A stretch of DNA of 64,000 nucleotides from Prevotella sp. (GTDB taxonomy: Bacteria; Bacteroidota; Bacteroidia; Bacteroidales; Bacteroidaceae). The translations under genes and the position numbers were made by a program. Location of the stretch: positions 1-64,000 of the forward strand of contig JAFUDJ010000022.1 of NCBI GenBank assembly GCA_017459445.1, given 5' to 3'. The notes under the pieces are model-generated. The model was not told the DNA's origin. It saw nothing but the letters and a program-made list of their open reading frames with translations, and searched no databases. Numbering within the stretch: position 1 is the stretch's first letter; every line of letters begins with the position of its first letter. Shown piece after piece: positions 8,937 to 17,685 of this stretch.

Positions 8937-11900
8937 ATGCCAAAATGCTGTTTTAACTTAGTAACGGCGGGCATGCTGCTCCTGGCAGCGGCAACGCCGC
9001 TCAAGGCACAGATGCTGCCCTACCAGAACCCGGAGCTCAGTTTCCACAAGCGTGCCGTCGACCTCGTCGGCCGCCTCTCGCTGGAAGAGAAGGCGTGGCA
9101 GATGGGCAATATGGTTGACCACAGCATCAACCGCCGCGACTACAAGGACGACGGTTATGTCAGAATTCCCACCTACCAGTATTGGAACGAGGCGCTGCAC
9201 GGTGTCGCCCGCAGCGGCGCTGCCACCAGCTTCCCTGAGTCGAAGGGCATGTCGTCGTCATGGGACCGCCAGCTCATCTTCGACTGTGCCACCGCCATCA
9301 GCGACGAGGCGCGTGTGTACCATAACCTGTACGACAAGGGCTTGAACTACTGGTGCCCCACTATCAACATGTCGCGTGACCCGCGTTGGGGCCGCGACGA
9401 GGAGGACTACGGCGAGGACCCGTTCCTGGCGGGACAACTGGCCGTTCAGTTCATCAAGGGCATGCAGGGCGACGACAGCCGCTACCTGAAGACGGTTGCC
9501 TGTGCAAAGCACTTTGCCGCCAACAACTACGAGCAGGGTCGCCAGGGCTCTACGTCGTTCATGAAGGAGCACGTGTTGCGCGAATACTACCTGCCGGCCT
9601 TCGAGATGTGCGTCAAGGAGGGTGGCGTGAAAAGCATCATGTCGTCATACAACGCCCTGAGTACCAACCTCCATGAGAAGAACGCCGCCGGCATTGGCTT
9701 CGGCGACGCCGGTGCCAAGGGCAAGGCATGGGGCGGCAAGCCCAATGCCATGAACGACTGGCTGCTGACCAATATCCTGCGCAACGAGTGGGGCTTCGAC
9801 GGCTACGTGACGAGCGACTGCGCCGGTGTGTCGTGCATCTACCGTTCGGTGAAGCACTTCTACTACGGCAACATCTATGGCACGTACACCGACGATGTGG
9901 GCGCCGTGAACGACCAGTACATGGCTCATGCCACTGCCGATGCCATCAAGGCGGGCAACGACATGAACTGCGAATTCAAGAACCGCACCAGCGTATTCCA
10001 AACCGCTGTGCAGCAAGCCATTGAAGACGGCTACATGACTGAATCCGAACTCGACCGCGCCCTTATCCGCGTCCTTGAAACCCGCTTCGCCCTGGGCGAA
10101 TTCGACGACGACACCCCGTGGAGCGCCCTGGGTGCCGAGACCTTGGAGAGCGAAGCCAACCAGGCACTGGCCCTGAAGGCTGCCAGGGAGAGCATCGTGC
10201 TGCTGAAGAACGAGGCGCCCGACGCTGCCGAAGGAGGGGAGCCGCTACTGCCGCTCCCGACCGACAAGAAGGTGGCGCTCATCGGCCCTTACGCCAATGC
10301 CATCATGCTGGGCGACTACAGCGGCACGCCGAGCCATACCACCACGCCTTTCCAAGCCATATCGCGGAAGCTGAACTTCGAGCTGGCTACGCAGCTCATG
10401 GCCAGCTCGCTGAGCGCCGTGCCCTTCACGGAAGCCATCGTCTCAAAGCGCGGCGCTGCCAACAACGACAAGGGCGCCGGCAACTTGGAGAATACGGCGC
10501 CGGGCGACATCTTCCTCTACCGGAATGTCGACTTCGGCACGCTTGGGTGCACGCAGTTTGAGATGTCGTGCGGTGCCAAGAGCAGCGGTGTCGGGCAGGT
10601 AAGCTTCATCCTTGACTCGAGGAACGGGACGCCGTTCCTCACCGTGAGCAACAAGGACACGGGCGGCTGGACGTCGTGGACGACCGTCACCGCTACGTTC
10701 GACGCCGCCACGCAGGCAATGCTCAAGGGCACGCACGACCTGTACGTGAAGTTCTCCGGCTCGAACAGCTACGTAGGCAACTATCAATACTTCCACTTCT
10801 CGAATCCGGACGACCCGCAGATTCCTGCCATCGAGACGCAGGGGCCGCTCTATATGTGCGAGACGACCAGTGCCGTCAACGAGACGGCCAGCGCCGACAT
10901 GATAGCGCGTGCCGTGGCCGTGGCCGAGAAGGCCGACGTGGTGGTATTCCTCGGCGGCACCGACTACTCGAAGCCCGACGACCACGCCACGGGCACTGAG
11001 AGCCACGACCGCTTCAAGCTGACGCTGCCCGGTAATCAGGAGGAGGTGCTGAAAGCCATCCATGCCGTCAACAAGAACGTGGTACTCGTGCTGGAGACCA
11101 ACTCGTCGATGGACATCACATGGGAGAAGCAGAACCTGCCGGCCATCCTCGACGCGTGGTATGGCGGACAGGCACAGGGACAAGCCATCTGCGACGTGCT
11201 CTTCGGCGACTACAACCCCTCGGGCAAGCTCACCTCGACGTGGTACAACTCGCTGAGCGAGCTGCCTGCGGCCAGCGACTCCAAGTTCGGTGCCAACGGC
11301 ATGCTGGAATACGACATCGACGACTGGGGCTACACCTACATGTACTACGGTCGCGGCACGGGTGCCAATGTCAGCCGCCAGGGAGCCGCACCGCTGTACC
11401 CCTTCGGCTACGGCTTGTCGTACACGAGCTTTGCCTATAGCGACGCCGTCGTCAGCCGGACGCAGGCTTCGTGCACCGTCACCAACACCGGCTCGCGCCG
11501 TGGTGCCGAGGTGGTGCAAGTGTATGTCAGCTTCCCCGGCTCTGCCGTCAGCCACCGCCCCACGCGCAAGCTCGTAGGCTTCGAGCGGGTGGAGCTGGAA
11601 CCCGGCGAGTCGGCCACGGTCACCATCCCCATCAGCGACCGCGAGTTGGCTTACTACGACGACGAGAGCCACACGTGGCAGGTGGAGGCAGGAACGGTCA
11701 ATGTCTATATCTCCGCATCGTCGGCAGACGACCGCCTGACGGGTTCGTTCACGACCAGCGCCTACAAATTCGCCGACACCTACCTCAGCGACCCTACGCT
11801 GACAGCCGTTAAGGACGTGCGGCGCGACGACACGGTCACCACCGCCGATGCCGCTACCTACGACCTGCTGGGGCGCCGCGCGGAAAAAGGTGGCAAGGGG

Positions 11901-11939
11901 CTCTACATCGTCAACGGAAAGAAGGCAATTAAAAAATAA
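8937..11939 (+). CDS. Glycoside hydrolase family 3 with inserted CBM6-like domain
   Basis: Second GH3 of the operon, 1000 aa. The signal peptide ends PLKAQ. GH3 motifs: YWNEALHGVARSG, LNYWCPTINMSRDPRWGRDEEDYGEDP, ACAKHFAANNYEQG and YVTSDCAGVS (nucleophile D294). Residues about 500-630 (NVDFGTLGCTQFEMSCG, WTSWTTVTATFD, HDLYVKFSG) look like a CBM6-type carbohydrate-binding module inserted in the C-domain, where its neighbour carries PA14. It ends with the secretion-like tail ATYDLLGRRAEKG.GLYIVNGKK. The two paralogues share an opening (MLPYQNP) after the signal peptide but differ in their insert, so they probably act on different linkages or oligosaccharides. Confidence 0.9.
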   Translation: MPKCCFNLVTAGMLLLAAATPLKAQMLPYQNPELSFHKRAVDLVGRLSLEEKAWQMGNMVDHSINRRDYKDDGYVRIPTYQYWNEALHGVARSGAATSFPESKGMSSSWDRQLIFDCATAISDEARVYHNLYDKGLNYWCPTINMSRDPRWGRDEEDYGEDPFLAGQLAVQFIKGMQGDDSRYLKTVACAKHFAANNYEQGRQGSTSFMKEHVLREYYLPAFEMCVKEGGVKSIMSSYNALSTNLHEKNAAGIGFGDAGAKGKAWGGKPNAMNDWLLTNILRNEWGFDGYVTSDCAGVSCIYRSVKHFYYGNIYGTYTDDVGAVNDQYMAHATADAIKAGNDMNCEFKNRTSVFQTAVQQAIEDGYMTESELDRALIRVLETRFALGEFDDDTPWSALGAETLESEANQALALKAARESIVLLKNEAPDAAEGGEPLLPLPTDKKVALIGPYANAIMLGDYSGTPSHTTTPFQAISRKLNFELATQLMASSLSAVPFTEAIVSKRGAANNDKGAGNLENTAPGDIFLYRNVDFGTLGCTQFEMSCGAKSSGVGQVSFILDSRNGTPFLTVSNKDTGGWTSWTTVTATFDAATQAMLKGTHDLYVKFSGSNSYVGNYQYFHFSNPDDPQIPAIETQGPLYMCETTSAVNETASADMIARAVAVAEKADVVVFLGGTDYSKPDDHATGTESHDRFKLTLPGNQEEVLKAIHAVNKNVVLVLETNSSMDITWEKQNLPAILDAWYGGQAQGQAICDVLFGDYNPSGKLTSTWYNSLSELPAASDSKFGANGMLEYDIDDWGYTYMYYGRGTGANVSRQGAAPLYPFGYGLSYTSFAYSDAVVSRTQASCTVTNTGSRRGAEVVQVYVSFPGSAVSHRPTRKLVGFERVELEPGESATVTIPISDRELAYYDDESHTWQVEAGTVNVYISASSADDRLTGSFTTSAYKFADTYLSDPTLTAVKDVRRDDTVTTADAATYDLLGRRAEKGGKGLYIVNGKKAIKK

Positions 11940-11979
11940 AAGAATAAGAAAAATAGAGAATTTAAAAAAAGATTAAGCG

Positions 11980-13461
11980 ATGAACAACAGTACAGAAAAC
12001 GGTAGCAGAAGCTACCTCGTCTCCATCGTCATGGTGGCCGTGCTTGGAGGCTTGCTCTTCGGCTACGACACGGCAGTCATCTCCGGTGCTGAGAAAGGAC
12101 TGCAGGCTTTCTTCATGGAAGCCAAGGACTTTGCCTACACCGACGGATGGCACGGATTCACCTCAGCGTCGGCCCTCATCGGCTGCATCATCGGCTCCGC
12201 CCTCTCCGGCTTCCTGGCCACGAACCTCGGCCGCAAGAAGTCGCTCATCATTGCCGGCATGCTGTTCTTCGTGTCGGCTCTCGGCTCGATGGAGCCCGAA
12301 TTCCTGTTCTTCGAGCACGGCACGCCCAGCTATTCGCTGCTGCTGATGTTCAACCTCTACCGCGTCATCGGCGGCGTAGGCGTAGGACTTGCCTCAGCCA
12401 TCTGCCCCATGTACATCGGCGAGGTGGCACCGTCGAACATCCGTGGCATGCTCGTCTCGTGGAACCAGTTTGCCATCATCTTCGGACAGCTCGTCGTGTA
12501 CTTCGTCAACTTCTTCATCCTTGGCGACCACATCCAGCCGCTGGTCGAGGAAATGGGCAAGGGCCTTGCCGCCATCAACCCCGCCGCACAGTGGACGGTG
12601 ACCACCGGCTGGCGCTACATGTTCGGTTCCGAGGCCGTGCCCGCCGGGCTTTTCGCCCTGCTCATCTGCTTCGTGCCTGAGACACCGCGCTACCTCGTCT
12701 CCATCGGACAGGACGAGCGGGCACTTTCCATCCTGTCGAAAATCAACGGCTCGCGGAAGGCCGCCCAAATCCTGCAGGACATCAAGGACACCATGGTGGT
12801 GAAGACGGAGCGGCTGCTGACCTACGGCGCCCTGTGCATCTTCGTCGGCATCATGCTCAGCGTGTTCCAGCAAGCCGTCGGCATCAACGCCGTGCTCTAC
12901 TACGCCCCGCGCATCTTCGGCGACATGGGCATGAACGACCCGATGATGCTGACCGTCTTCATGGGCATCGTCAACATCTCGTTCACACTCGTCGCCGTGT
13001 TTACCGTCGAGAAATGGGGCCGCAAGCCGCTGCTCATCTGGGGCTCGCTGGGCATGGCCATAGGAGCCTTCGGCGTAGCCTTGACGTTCGGCAACGAGAG
13101 CCTGTCGCTGGTCACAGCCGCCTCGCTGCTCGTCTACTCGGCATCGTTCATGTTCTCGTGGGGCCCCATCTGCTGGGTCCTCATAGCCGAAATCTTCCCC
13201 AACACCATCCGTGGCGGCGCCGTGGCCATTGCCGTGGCCTTCCAGTGGATATTCAACTTCATCGTCTCGTCCACCTTCGTCCCCATGTTCAACATGCACC
13301 TCACCGAGGGCGACGACTTCGGCCACTGGTTCACCTACGGCCTCTACGGCCTCATCTGCCTGCTCGCCGCCCTCTTCGTATGGCGGCTGGTGCCCGAGAC
13401 GAAGGGCAAGACGCTGGAAGACATGACGCAGCTCTGGCGAAGCAAGCAGGAAGGGAAATAG
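11980..13461 (+). CDS. MFS sugar/proton symporter (XylE-like)
   Basis: Inner-membrane transporter of the sugar-porter family, predicted to import the monosaccharide released by the upstream enzymes. Twelve hydrophobic segments are visible. Family signatures are present: GGLLFGYDTAVISGA in helix 1, NLGRKKSLI in the loop 2-3, YRVIGGVGVGLASAICPMYIGE, FVPETPRYL, QQAVGINAVLYYAP, EKWGRKPLLI and the terminal LVPETKGKTLE. It lies 40 bp after the second GH3 gene and is followed by a terminator, so it closes the operon. Xylose is the best guess from context; other pentoses or hexoses cannot be excluded. Confidence 0.9.
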   Translation: MNNSTENGSRSYLVSIVMVAVLGGLLFGYDTAVISGAEKGLQAFFMEAKDFAYTDGWHGFTSASALIGCIIGSALSGFLATNLGRKKSLIIAGMLFFVSALGSMEPEFLFFEHGTPSYSLLLMFNLYRVIGGVGVGLASAICPMYIGEVAPSNIRGMLVSWNQFAIIFGQLVVYFVNFFILGDHIQPLVEEMGKGLAAINPAAQWTVTTGWRYMFGSEAVPAGLFALLICFVPETPRYLVSIGQDERALSILSKINGSRKAAQILQDIKDTMVVKTERLLTYGALCIFVGIMLSVFQQAVGINAVLYYAPRIFGDMGMNDPMMLTVFMGIVNISFTLVAVFTVEKWGRKPLLIWGSLGMAIGAFGVALTFGNESLSLVTAASLLVYSASFMFSWGPICWVLIAEIFPNTIRGGAVAIAVAFQWIFNFIVSSTFVPMFNMHLTEGDDFGHWFTYGLYGLICLLAALFVWRLVPETKGKTLEDMTQLWRSKQEGK

Positions 13462-13521
13462 TGACACACACTGTCAGCAAGGGAAAGCCCCCCCTTTGTG
13501 ACGCACTGATAGCAAGAAGAT

Positions 13522-13565
13522 AAAGCCGCCCCAGCCAGTATAGGAACTGACTGAGGCGGTTTTCT
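13522..13565 (+). terminator. Terminator after the glycan operon
   Basis: GCCGCC pairs with GGCGGT, with an inner CAGCCAGT/ACTGACTG stem, followed by TTTT. It lies 60 bp after the MFS stop. Confidence 0.7.
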
Positions 13566-13663
13566 CACTCACTCGTGCGCGTTTTCTTTTCAGCCGTGCG
13601 GCGACGACGGCGTGCCAAGCGCGGTCAAGGCTCCGGCGTCTCTTCGTCCTCAGGGTCAGGTCG

Positions 13664-14002
13664 CTAGCACTGATACCGAAACTGATACGGCAGGCTGTTT
13701 TTATTGCTGAAGAGGTCAACGAAAAAGACAAGAACGAGTATGACTCTTTCCGATATTATGTTGTAGGACTGAACATGGAAGGAGTGGACTACACTGTAAA
13801 GTTAGCAATAGGTGTCAAGAACGGTTTCACCTACTACGACCACGCATTGAGCCCAATAGAGAAGACGAAACTCCTCAGAAGTATTGACGAGATAAAGCGC
13901 CCGTTTGCTTCCAAGGAGTCTACTGATGACGGAGAACAAGTCTCCAATGTCCTTTCTATATGCAAAGATAAGCGTTTAATTTCAATTCTCCAAGCAAAAT
14001 AA
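13664..14002 (+). pseudogene. Remnant of a mobile-element polyvalent-protein/nuclease-like domain
   Basis: The open frame contains AVFIAEEVNEKDKNEYDSF, RYYVVGLNMEGVDYTVKLA and YYDHALSPIEKTKLLRSID. The pattern (a Tyr-rich strand, then GV.Y.V.LA....G..YYDH.L) resembles domains found inside large phage and conjugative-element proteins of Bacteroidales. The only good ATG, at 13775, would remove the first strand, and the frame is open upstream without a convincing start. I therefore read it as a fragment of a larger gene. The codons are A/T-richer than the flanking enzymes, which suggests transfer. It could also be a free-standing 75-aa protein starting at 13775. The family assignment is from memory of the pattern and weak. 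Confidence 0.35.
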
Positions 14003-14054
14003 CGATTTTTTGTAGTTTTTCTGTGTAAAACGCTATTTTCCGCTATTTTTTTTA

Positions 14055-14062
14055 TAATTTTG
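14055..14062 (+). promoter_or_regulatory. -7-like element TAATTTTG
   Basis: Matches TAnnTTTG and is followed by GC. It would drive transcription toward the hypothetical gene at 14226 with a leader of about 155 nt. No hairpin or other clear element was recognised in the leader. Confidence 0.4.
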
Positions 14063-14225
14063 CACCTGCATAGTGGCCACAAGGCTTCTATTGCAAGACC
14101 ATTGTGGGTAAACAAAGCATTCGCTATTATTTCGCGTTTAGCCAAGAGCGTCGGAAACTCCATTGGAATAAAAAGCACGGAATTTTCATATCTTGCGTTC
14201 CCTTTATTTTCAGAGGCATACAAAG

Positions 14226-14706
14226 ATGAGCGAGACAGAGATATACAAGGAATACATTCAGGATAGCGTTGTCAACCGACTGGAGCGGCTGATGGGTAAT
14301 GATGCTATTGAGGAGGTGAACCTGTGGGAGAAATATGATTCGCGCGGGCTTACACCACGGAAAGACTCCACCTACAAGAGTGTGCTGCACACGATGATGC
14401 TGCCCTACTATGAGATGTATTTGAATGGCGACATTAAGCTTTGCTGTGCCGGCAGTCGGCTGGAGAGCATAGGGCGCGAGATGGTGCACATCATCGGGGA
14501 AGACGACCTGTTCGGCAGTTGGGCTTCGGAGCAGAATCTGATAACCAGCGCAGAATGTTGGGGCGACAACATGAAGCTACTACAAAATCGACCTGAAAGC
14601 CCTCGACAGCGCCTACAGCATCGCCTTCCCGAAGAGCACGCCCATTAATGTGAACAAGAAGAAGAAAGCGGTATGCAACGCTCCCTGCCGTCATACGCTA
14701 CCGTGA
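14226..14706 (+). pseudogene. Hypothetical protein with an apparent frameshift
   Basis: The start at 14226 (MSETEIYKEYIQD) reads plausibly as a soluble protein to about 14575 (ITSAECWGDNMK). The continuing frame then turns into low-quality sequence (LLQNRPESPRQRLQH). In the +1 frame the sequence from 14578 reads YYKIDLKALDSAYSIAFP followed by KSTPINVNKKKK and stops at 14704-14706. This suggests a one-base insertion or sequencing slip near 14575-14578. The corrected end overlaps the last 60 bp of the convergent GH31 gene, so the 3' end of one or both genes may be rearranged. I do not recognise the family. With the fragment at 13664 it marks a degraded accessory patch between two glycan operons. 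Confidence 0.5.
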
Positions 14707-17662
14707 CGCCTTCAGGATGCTCCAGGTCGAGAGGCCGTGGGGCATCTTTTGTTATCAGCACCACGTTGAACCGCCGTTTCTTCAGCATGCCGTCGAAACT
14801 GCCCGAGCGACGCCCGAAGGTCACCGTCCGCGCGGCCTCGTCGTAGTGGATGGCAATGGTGGAATACTTCCCCCGCTCGTAGTCGTAGTTGGTGCCCTCG
14901 TCTTCATAGAGCACGAAGTCGGCATCGCGCCCGCCATAGACGTAGAGGGTTATCAGCGACGCCGGTTTCTCGTCGCACCACTGCATGGCAGGGCCAAAGG
15001 GAATGATGCTGCCCTCGGGCACGTAGACGGGCATCCGCTCGTAGGGCGCATCGACGACTAACCGCCGACTCTGCCACTTACCATCTACGACTTGCGCGCC
15101 CGTATAGAGGTCGTACCAAGCACGGCCTTCGGGGAAATAGACGCTGCGGTTGCGCGCCTTGTACTCCGCCACGGGACATGCCATCAGCGAAGGGCCGAAC
15201 ATCCACTGGTCCCTGACGTCGCGCGCCTCCCTGTCGTCCGTGAAGTCCATGACCAGGGCGCGCATCATCGTATAGTCGTACAGGTGTACCCATCCCGCCA
15301 TCGAATAAAGATACGGCATCAGCCGATAGCGCAGCGCGTCGTAGTAGAGGAACGAGCGGTACAGCGGCGACTGCGCGGCATCCTCGGCGGCACCATGCCC
15401 GCGCCGCTCACCCGCCAAGTTCCATATCTCGCGGTACGGCCACTGCCCGTGCACACGGAACAACGGGACGAAGGCACCGAACTGTGCCCACCGCGCCTGC
15501 AGCTCGCGCCACTCCCGCAGGTCGTCATTCTCGACGCCCGTCTTCTGATATTGCTTCTGAGCCTCCACATAACGGTTCTCCACGCAGAAGCCGCCAACGT
15601 CCATGCCCCAGAAAGGCATGCCCGACAGCGAATAGTTCATGCCCGCCGTCATCTGTGCACGCATGTCCTCCCAACGGGTGCCGATGTCGCCGCTCCACGT
15701 GGCGGTGCTGTAGCGTTGCAAGCCTGCAAAGCCGCTGCGCGTCAGGAGGAACACCCGCTGGTTGGGCCTCACGCTGCGCTGCCCGTGGTAGATGGCGTCG
15801 GCATTAAGCAGCGAATAGGCATTGAAATACTCCGTGGCGGTGCCCAGCGCCGTAGGGCCGCACAGCGCCTTCCGGTACCACATCGGCGTGCAGTCGCGCA
15901 CGTTCGGCTCCGAGGCATCCATCCACCACGCGTCAAGGTATGCCCAGCCTATGGGAAACAGCTTCGCCGCCATCTGCTGCCAAAACAACTTGCGCGCACC
16001 CTCCGAATAGGCATCGTAGAAGGAGCCGACATAGCCGCGACCCACCCAGTCGTGGATGTCGTCCGTCACGGCTTGGTGGTACATCCAGCCGCGCTCGTCG
16101 AGCTGGCGGTAGTGCTCCGTGTTGCAGTAGAACTTCGGCCATACGCTTATCATCAGCCGACCGTGCAGCGCGTGGATGCTGTCCACCATCTGCTGCGGGT
16201 CGGGGTATCGGCTGGCTTCAAACTCATGGCTGCCCCACTGGTCCTCCGGCCAGTAGTTCCAGTCTTGCACGATGTTGTCGATGGGAATGCGGCGCTGCCT
16301 GAATTCCGCCAGCGTACCCACCAGTTCCTGCTGCGTCTTGTACCGCTCACGGCTCTGCCAGAACCCCAGCACCCATTTCGGGAACACCGGGGCCTTGCCC
16401 GTCAGCGTGCGGTAGCCGCCGATGACCTCGTCCATCGTCCTGCCGGCAATGAAGTAGTAATCCATGTCCTGCGCCATCTCGTTCCACACCGACAGCCGTT
16501 GGCGCTCGCCCGCCGGTCGCGGGCGCGCCACCCGCAAGCCGCAATACGACACGCCGCCGTCGGGTTTCCACTCTATGCGCAGCTGGGTACGGCGCCCCTT
16601 CGGCAGCCGCGCCGTAAACTTATAGCTGTTAGGGTTCCATGCCGTGCGCCACCGCTCGGGCACTACCAGCTCACCGCCGATATACACCTTCACGTAGCCG
16701 GCATAGTAGAGGATGAAATCGTAGGGCAAATCCTCACCAGCAGCCTCCAAGGGCGCCTCCAGAAAACCTTCGTACACCACCGTGGCCCCATTCAGGTTAA
16801 AGCCCTCAGGCAGGTTGCGGATGCCGCCACGGTCGTTCTGCCGGCACAGCTCCGAAGCTGCCGGCATGTCGTATTCGTAGTAAAGGCTGTCTTCGTCGCG
16901 CACCAGCTGCCGCCCGCCCCTCTCGGTATAGGTTCCCGTCAGGTGCCCTTCCCTGCCCTGCTTGTCGTAGAGGCGGAAGGCGCGGTGCAGCTGCAAGTAG
17001 TCGTCCGGCTGCCCGAAGCGCCCGTAGGAATAGCTGTCCCACAGGATGCCGTACCGCCGGCTGCTGACGACAAACGGCACGCTGACCTTCGTATTGTATT
17101 GGAATAGTTCCTCGTTCCTGCCCCTCATGTCCAGCTCTTCCGACTGGTGCTGACCCAAGCCGTAGAAAGACTCGCCGTCGCTGCCGTCGAAGCTCATGCG
17201 CCACGACAGCCCCCGCCGCTGCTGCTCAGCCACACGGCTGGCGTCGACGCCTATCTCGCGGTCGGGCACCCGGTAGGGCGTAAACGCCTTGCCCTCCGCT
17301 GACTCACGCGCCAGCAGCCGCCCTTCGGCATCGTAGAAGGCGATGCGCCCCGTCTGCTTCGTCACCACGGCACGCACCTCGCGGGCATGCACACACACCG
17401 TCGTGTCCGTCTCCGTGACGTCGAATGCCGCCTTGCCGTCCGGCTGTCCGGTCACGATAAGGCTCTTCGGCTTCGCGGGTAATGCGGCGTCCGACGTGGC
17501 ACGGACACGCACAATGCGGTCGCCGACGACCTGTAGCTGCACCACCCGCGCCTGCCCTTCGGCTGGACGTATCGTCACCACGCTGCCCTGTCGCTCAACA
17601 GGAATGGCCATGACCGCTCCGTAAACCATTGCGGCCATGGCCATGAACCATCCTCTTCTCAT
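14645..17662 (-). CDS. Glycoside hydrolase family 31 with inserted PA14-like domain (alpha-xylosidase type)
   Basis: Predicted to remove terminal alpha-linked xylose or glucose, for example from xyloglucan or isoprimeverose-like fragments. The N-terminal MRRGWFMAMAAMVYGAVMA is a signal peptide. GH31 motifs: FYGLGQHQSEELDMRG, ILWDSYSYGRFG, PKWVLGFWQSRERYKTQQEL, DNIVQDWNYW, YLDAWWMDASEPN (nucleophile D582) and TWSGDIGTRWEDM (acid/base D659). A PA14-like block is inserted at about residues 235-385 (EGFLEAPLEAAGEDLPYDFILYYAGYV region), as in Bacteroidetes alpha-xylosidases. The last residues (CIPLSSSCSH) are unusual and coincide with the frameshifted convergent gene. It lies 23 bp downstream of the PL1 gene, so it is probably co-transcribed. 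Confidence 0.9.
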   Translation of the reverse strand: MRRGWFMAMAAMVYGAVMAIPVERQGSVVTIRPAEGQARVVQLQVVGDRIVRVRATSDAALPAKPKSLIVTGQPDGKAAFDVTETDTTVCVHAREVRAVVTKQTGRIAFYDAEGRLLARESAEGKAFTPYRVPDREIGVDASRVAEQQRRGLSWRMSFDGSDGESFYGLGQHQSEELDMRGRNEELFQYNTKVSVPFVVSSRRYGILWDSYSYGRFGQPDDYLQLHRAFRLYDKQGREGHLTGTYTERGGRQLVRDEDSLYYEYDMPAASELCRQNDRGGIRNLPEGFNLNGATVVYEGFLEAPLEAAGEDLPYDFILYYAGYVKVYIGGELVVPERWRTAWNPNSYKFTARLPKGRRTQLRIEWKPDGGVSYCGLRVARPRPAGERQRLSVWNEMAQDMDYYFIAGRTMDEVIGGYRTLTGKAPVFPKWVLGFWQSRERYKTQQELVGTLAEFRQRRIPIDNIVQDWNYWPEDQWGSHEFEASRYPDPQQMVDSIHALHGRLMISVWPKFYCNTEHYRQLDERGWMYHQAVTDDIHDWVGRGYVGSFYDAYSEGARKLFWQQMAAKLFPIGWAYLDAWWMDASEPNVRDCTPMWYRKALCGPTALGTATEYFNAYSLLNADAIYHGQRSVRPNQRVFLLTRSGFAGLQRYSTATWSGDIGTRWEDMRAQMTAGMNYSLSGMPFWGMDVGGFCVENRYVEAQKQYQKTGVENDDLREWRELQARWAQFGAFVPLFRVHGQWPYREIWNLAGERRGHGAAEDAAQSPLYRSFLYYDALRYRLMPYLYSMAGWVHLYDYTMMRALVMDFTDDREARDVRDQWMFGPSLMACPVAEYKARNRSVYFPEGRAWYDLYTGAQVVDGKWQSRRLVVDAPYERMPVYVPEGSIIPFGPAMQWCDEKPASLITLYVYGGRDADFVLYEDEGTNYDYERGKYSTIAIHYDEAARTVTFGRRSGSFDGMLKKRRFNVVLITKDAPRPLDLEHPEGVTVAYDGRERCIPLSSSCSH

Positions 17663-17685
17663 AGATATATAAGGTCTCTGCTTGT

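Noticed and set aside
10443..11672. Open frame of about 400 codons antisense to the second GH3 gene
   Set aside because: Composition (runs of HVG, RAV, ADG) is typical of reverse-complement shadow; no motif.
13474..13731. Arg/Ser-rich minus-strand open frame near the MFS terminator
   Set aside because: It spans the terminator and has biased, low-quality composition; the plus strand gives a better explanation.
15092..17107. Open frame of 671 codons antisense to the GH31 gene
   Set aside because: It mirrors the codon pattern of GH31 (high GC third positions), has no start context or recognisable domain, and GH31 has all family motifs.
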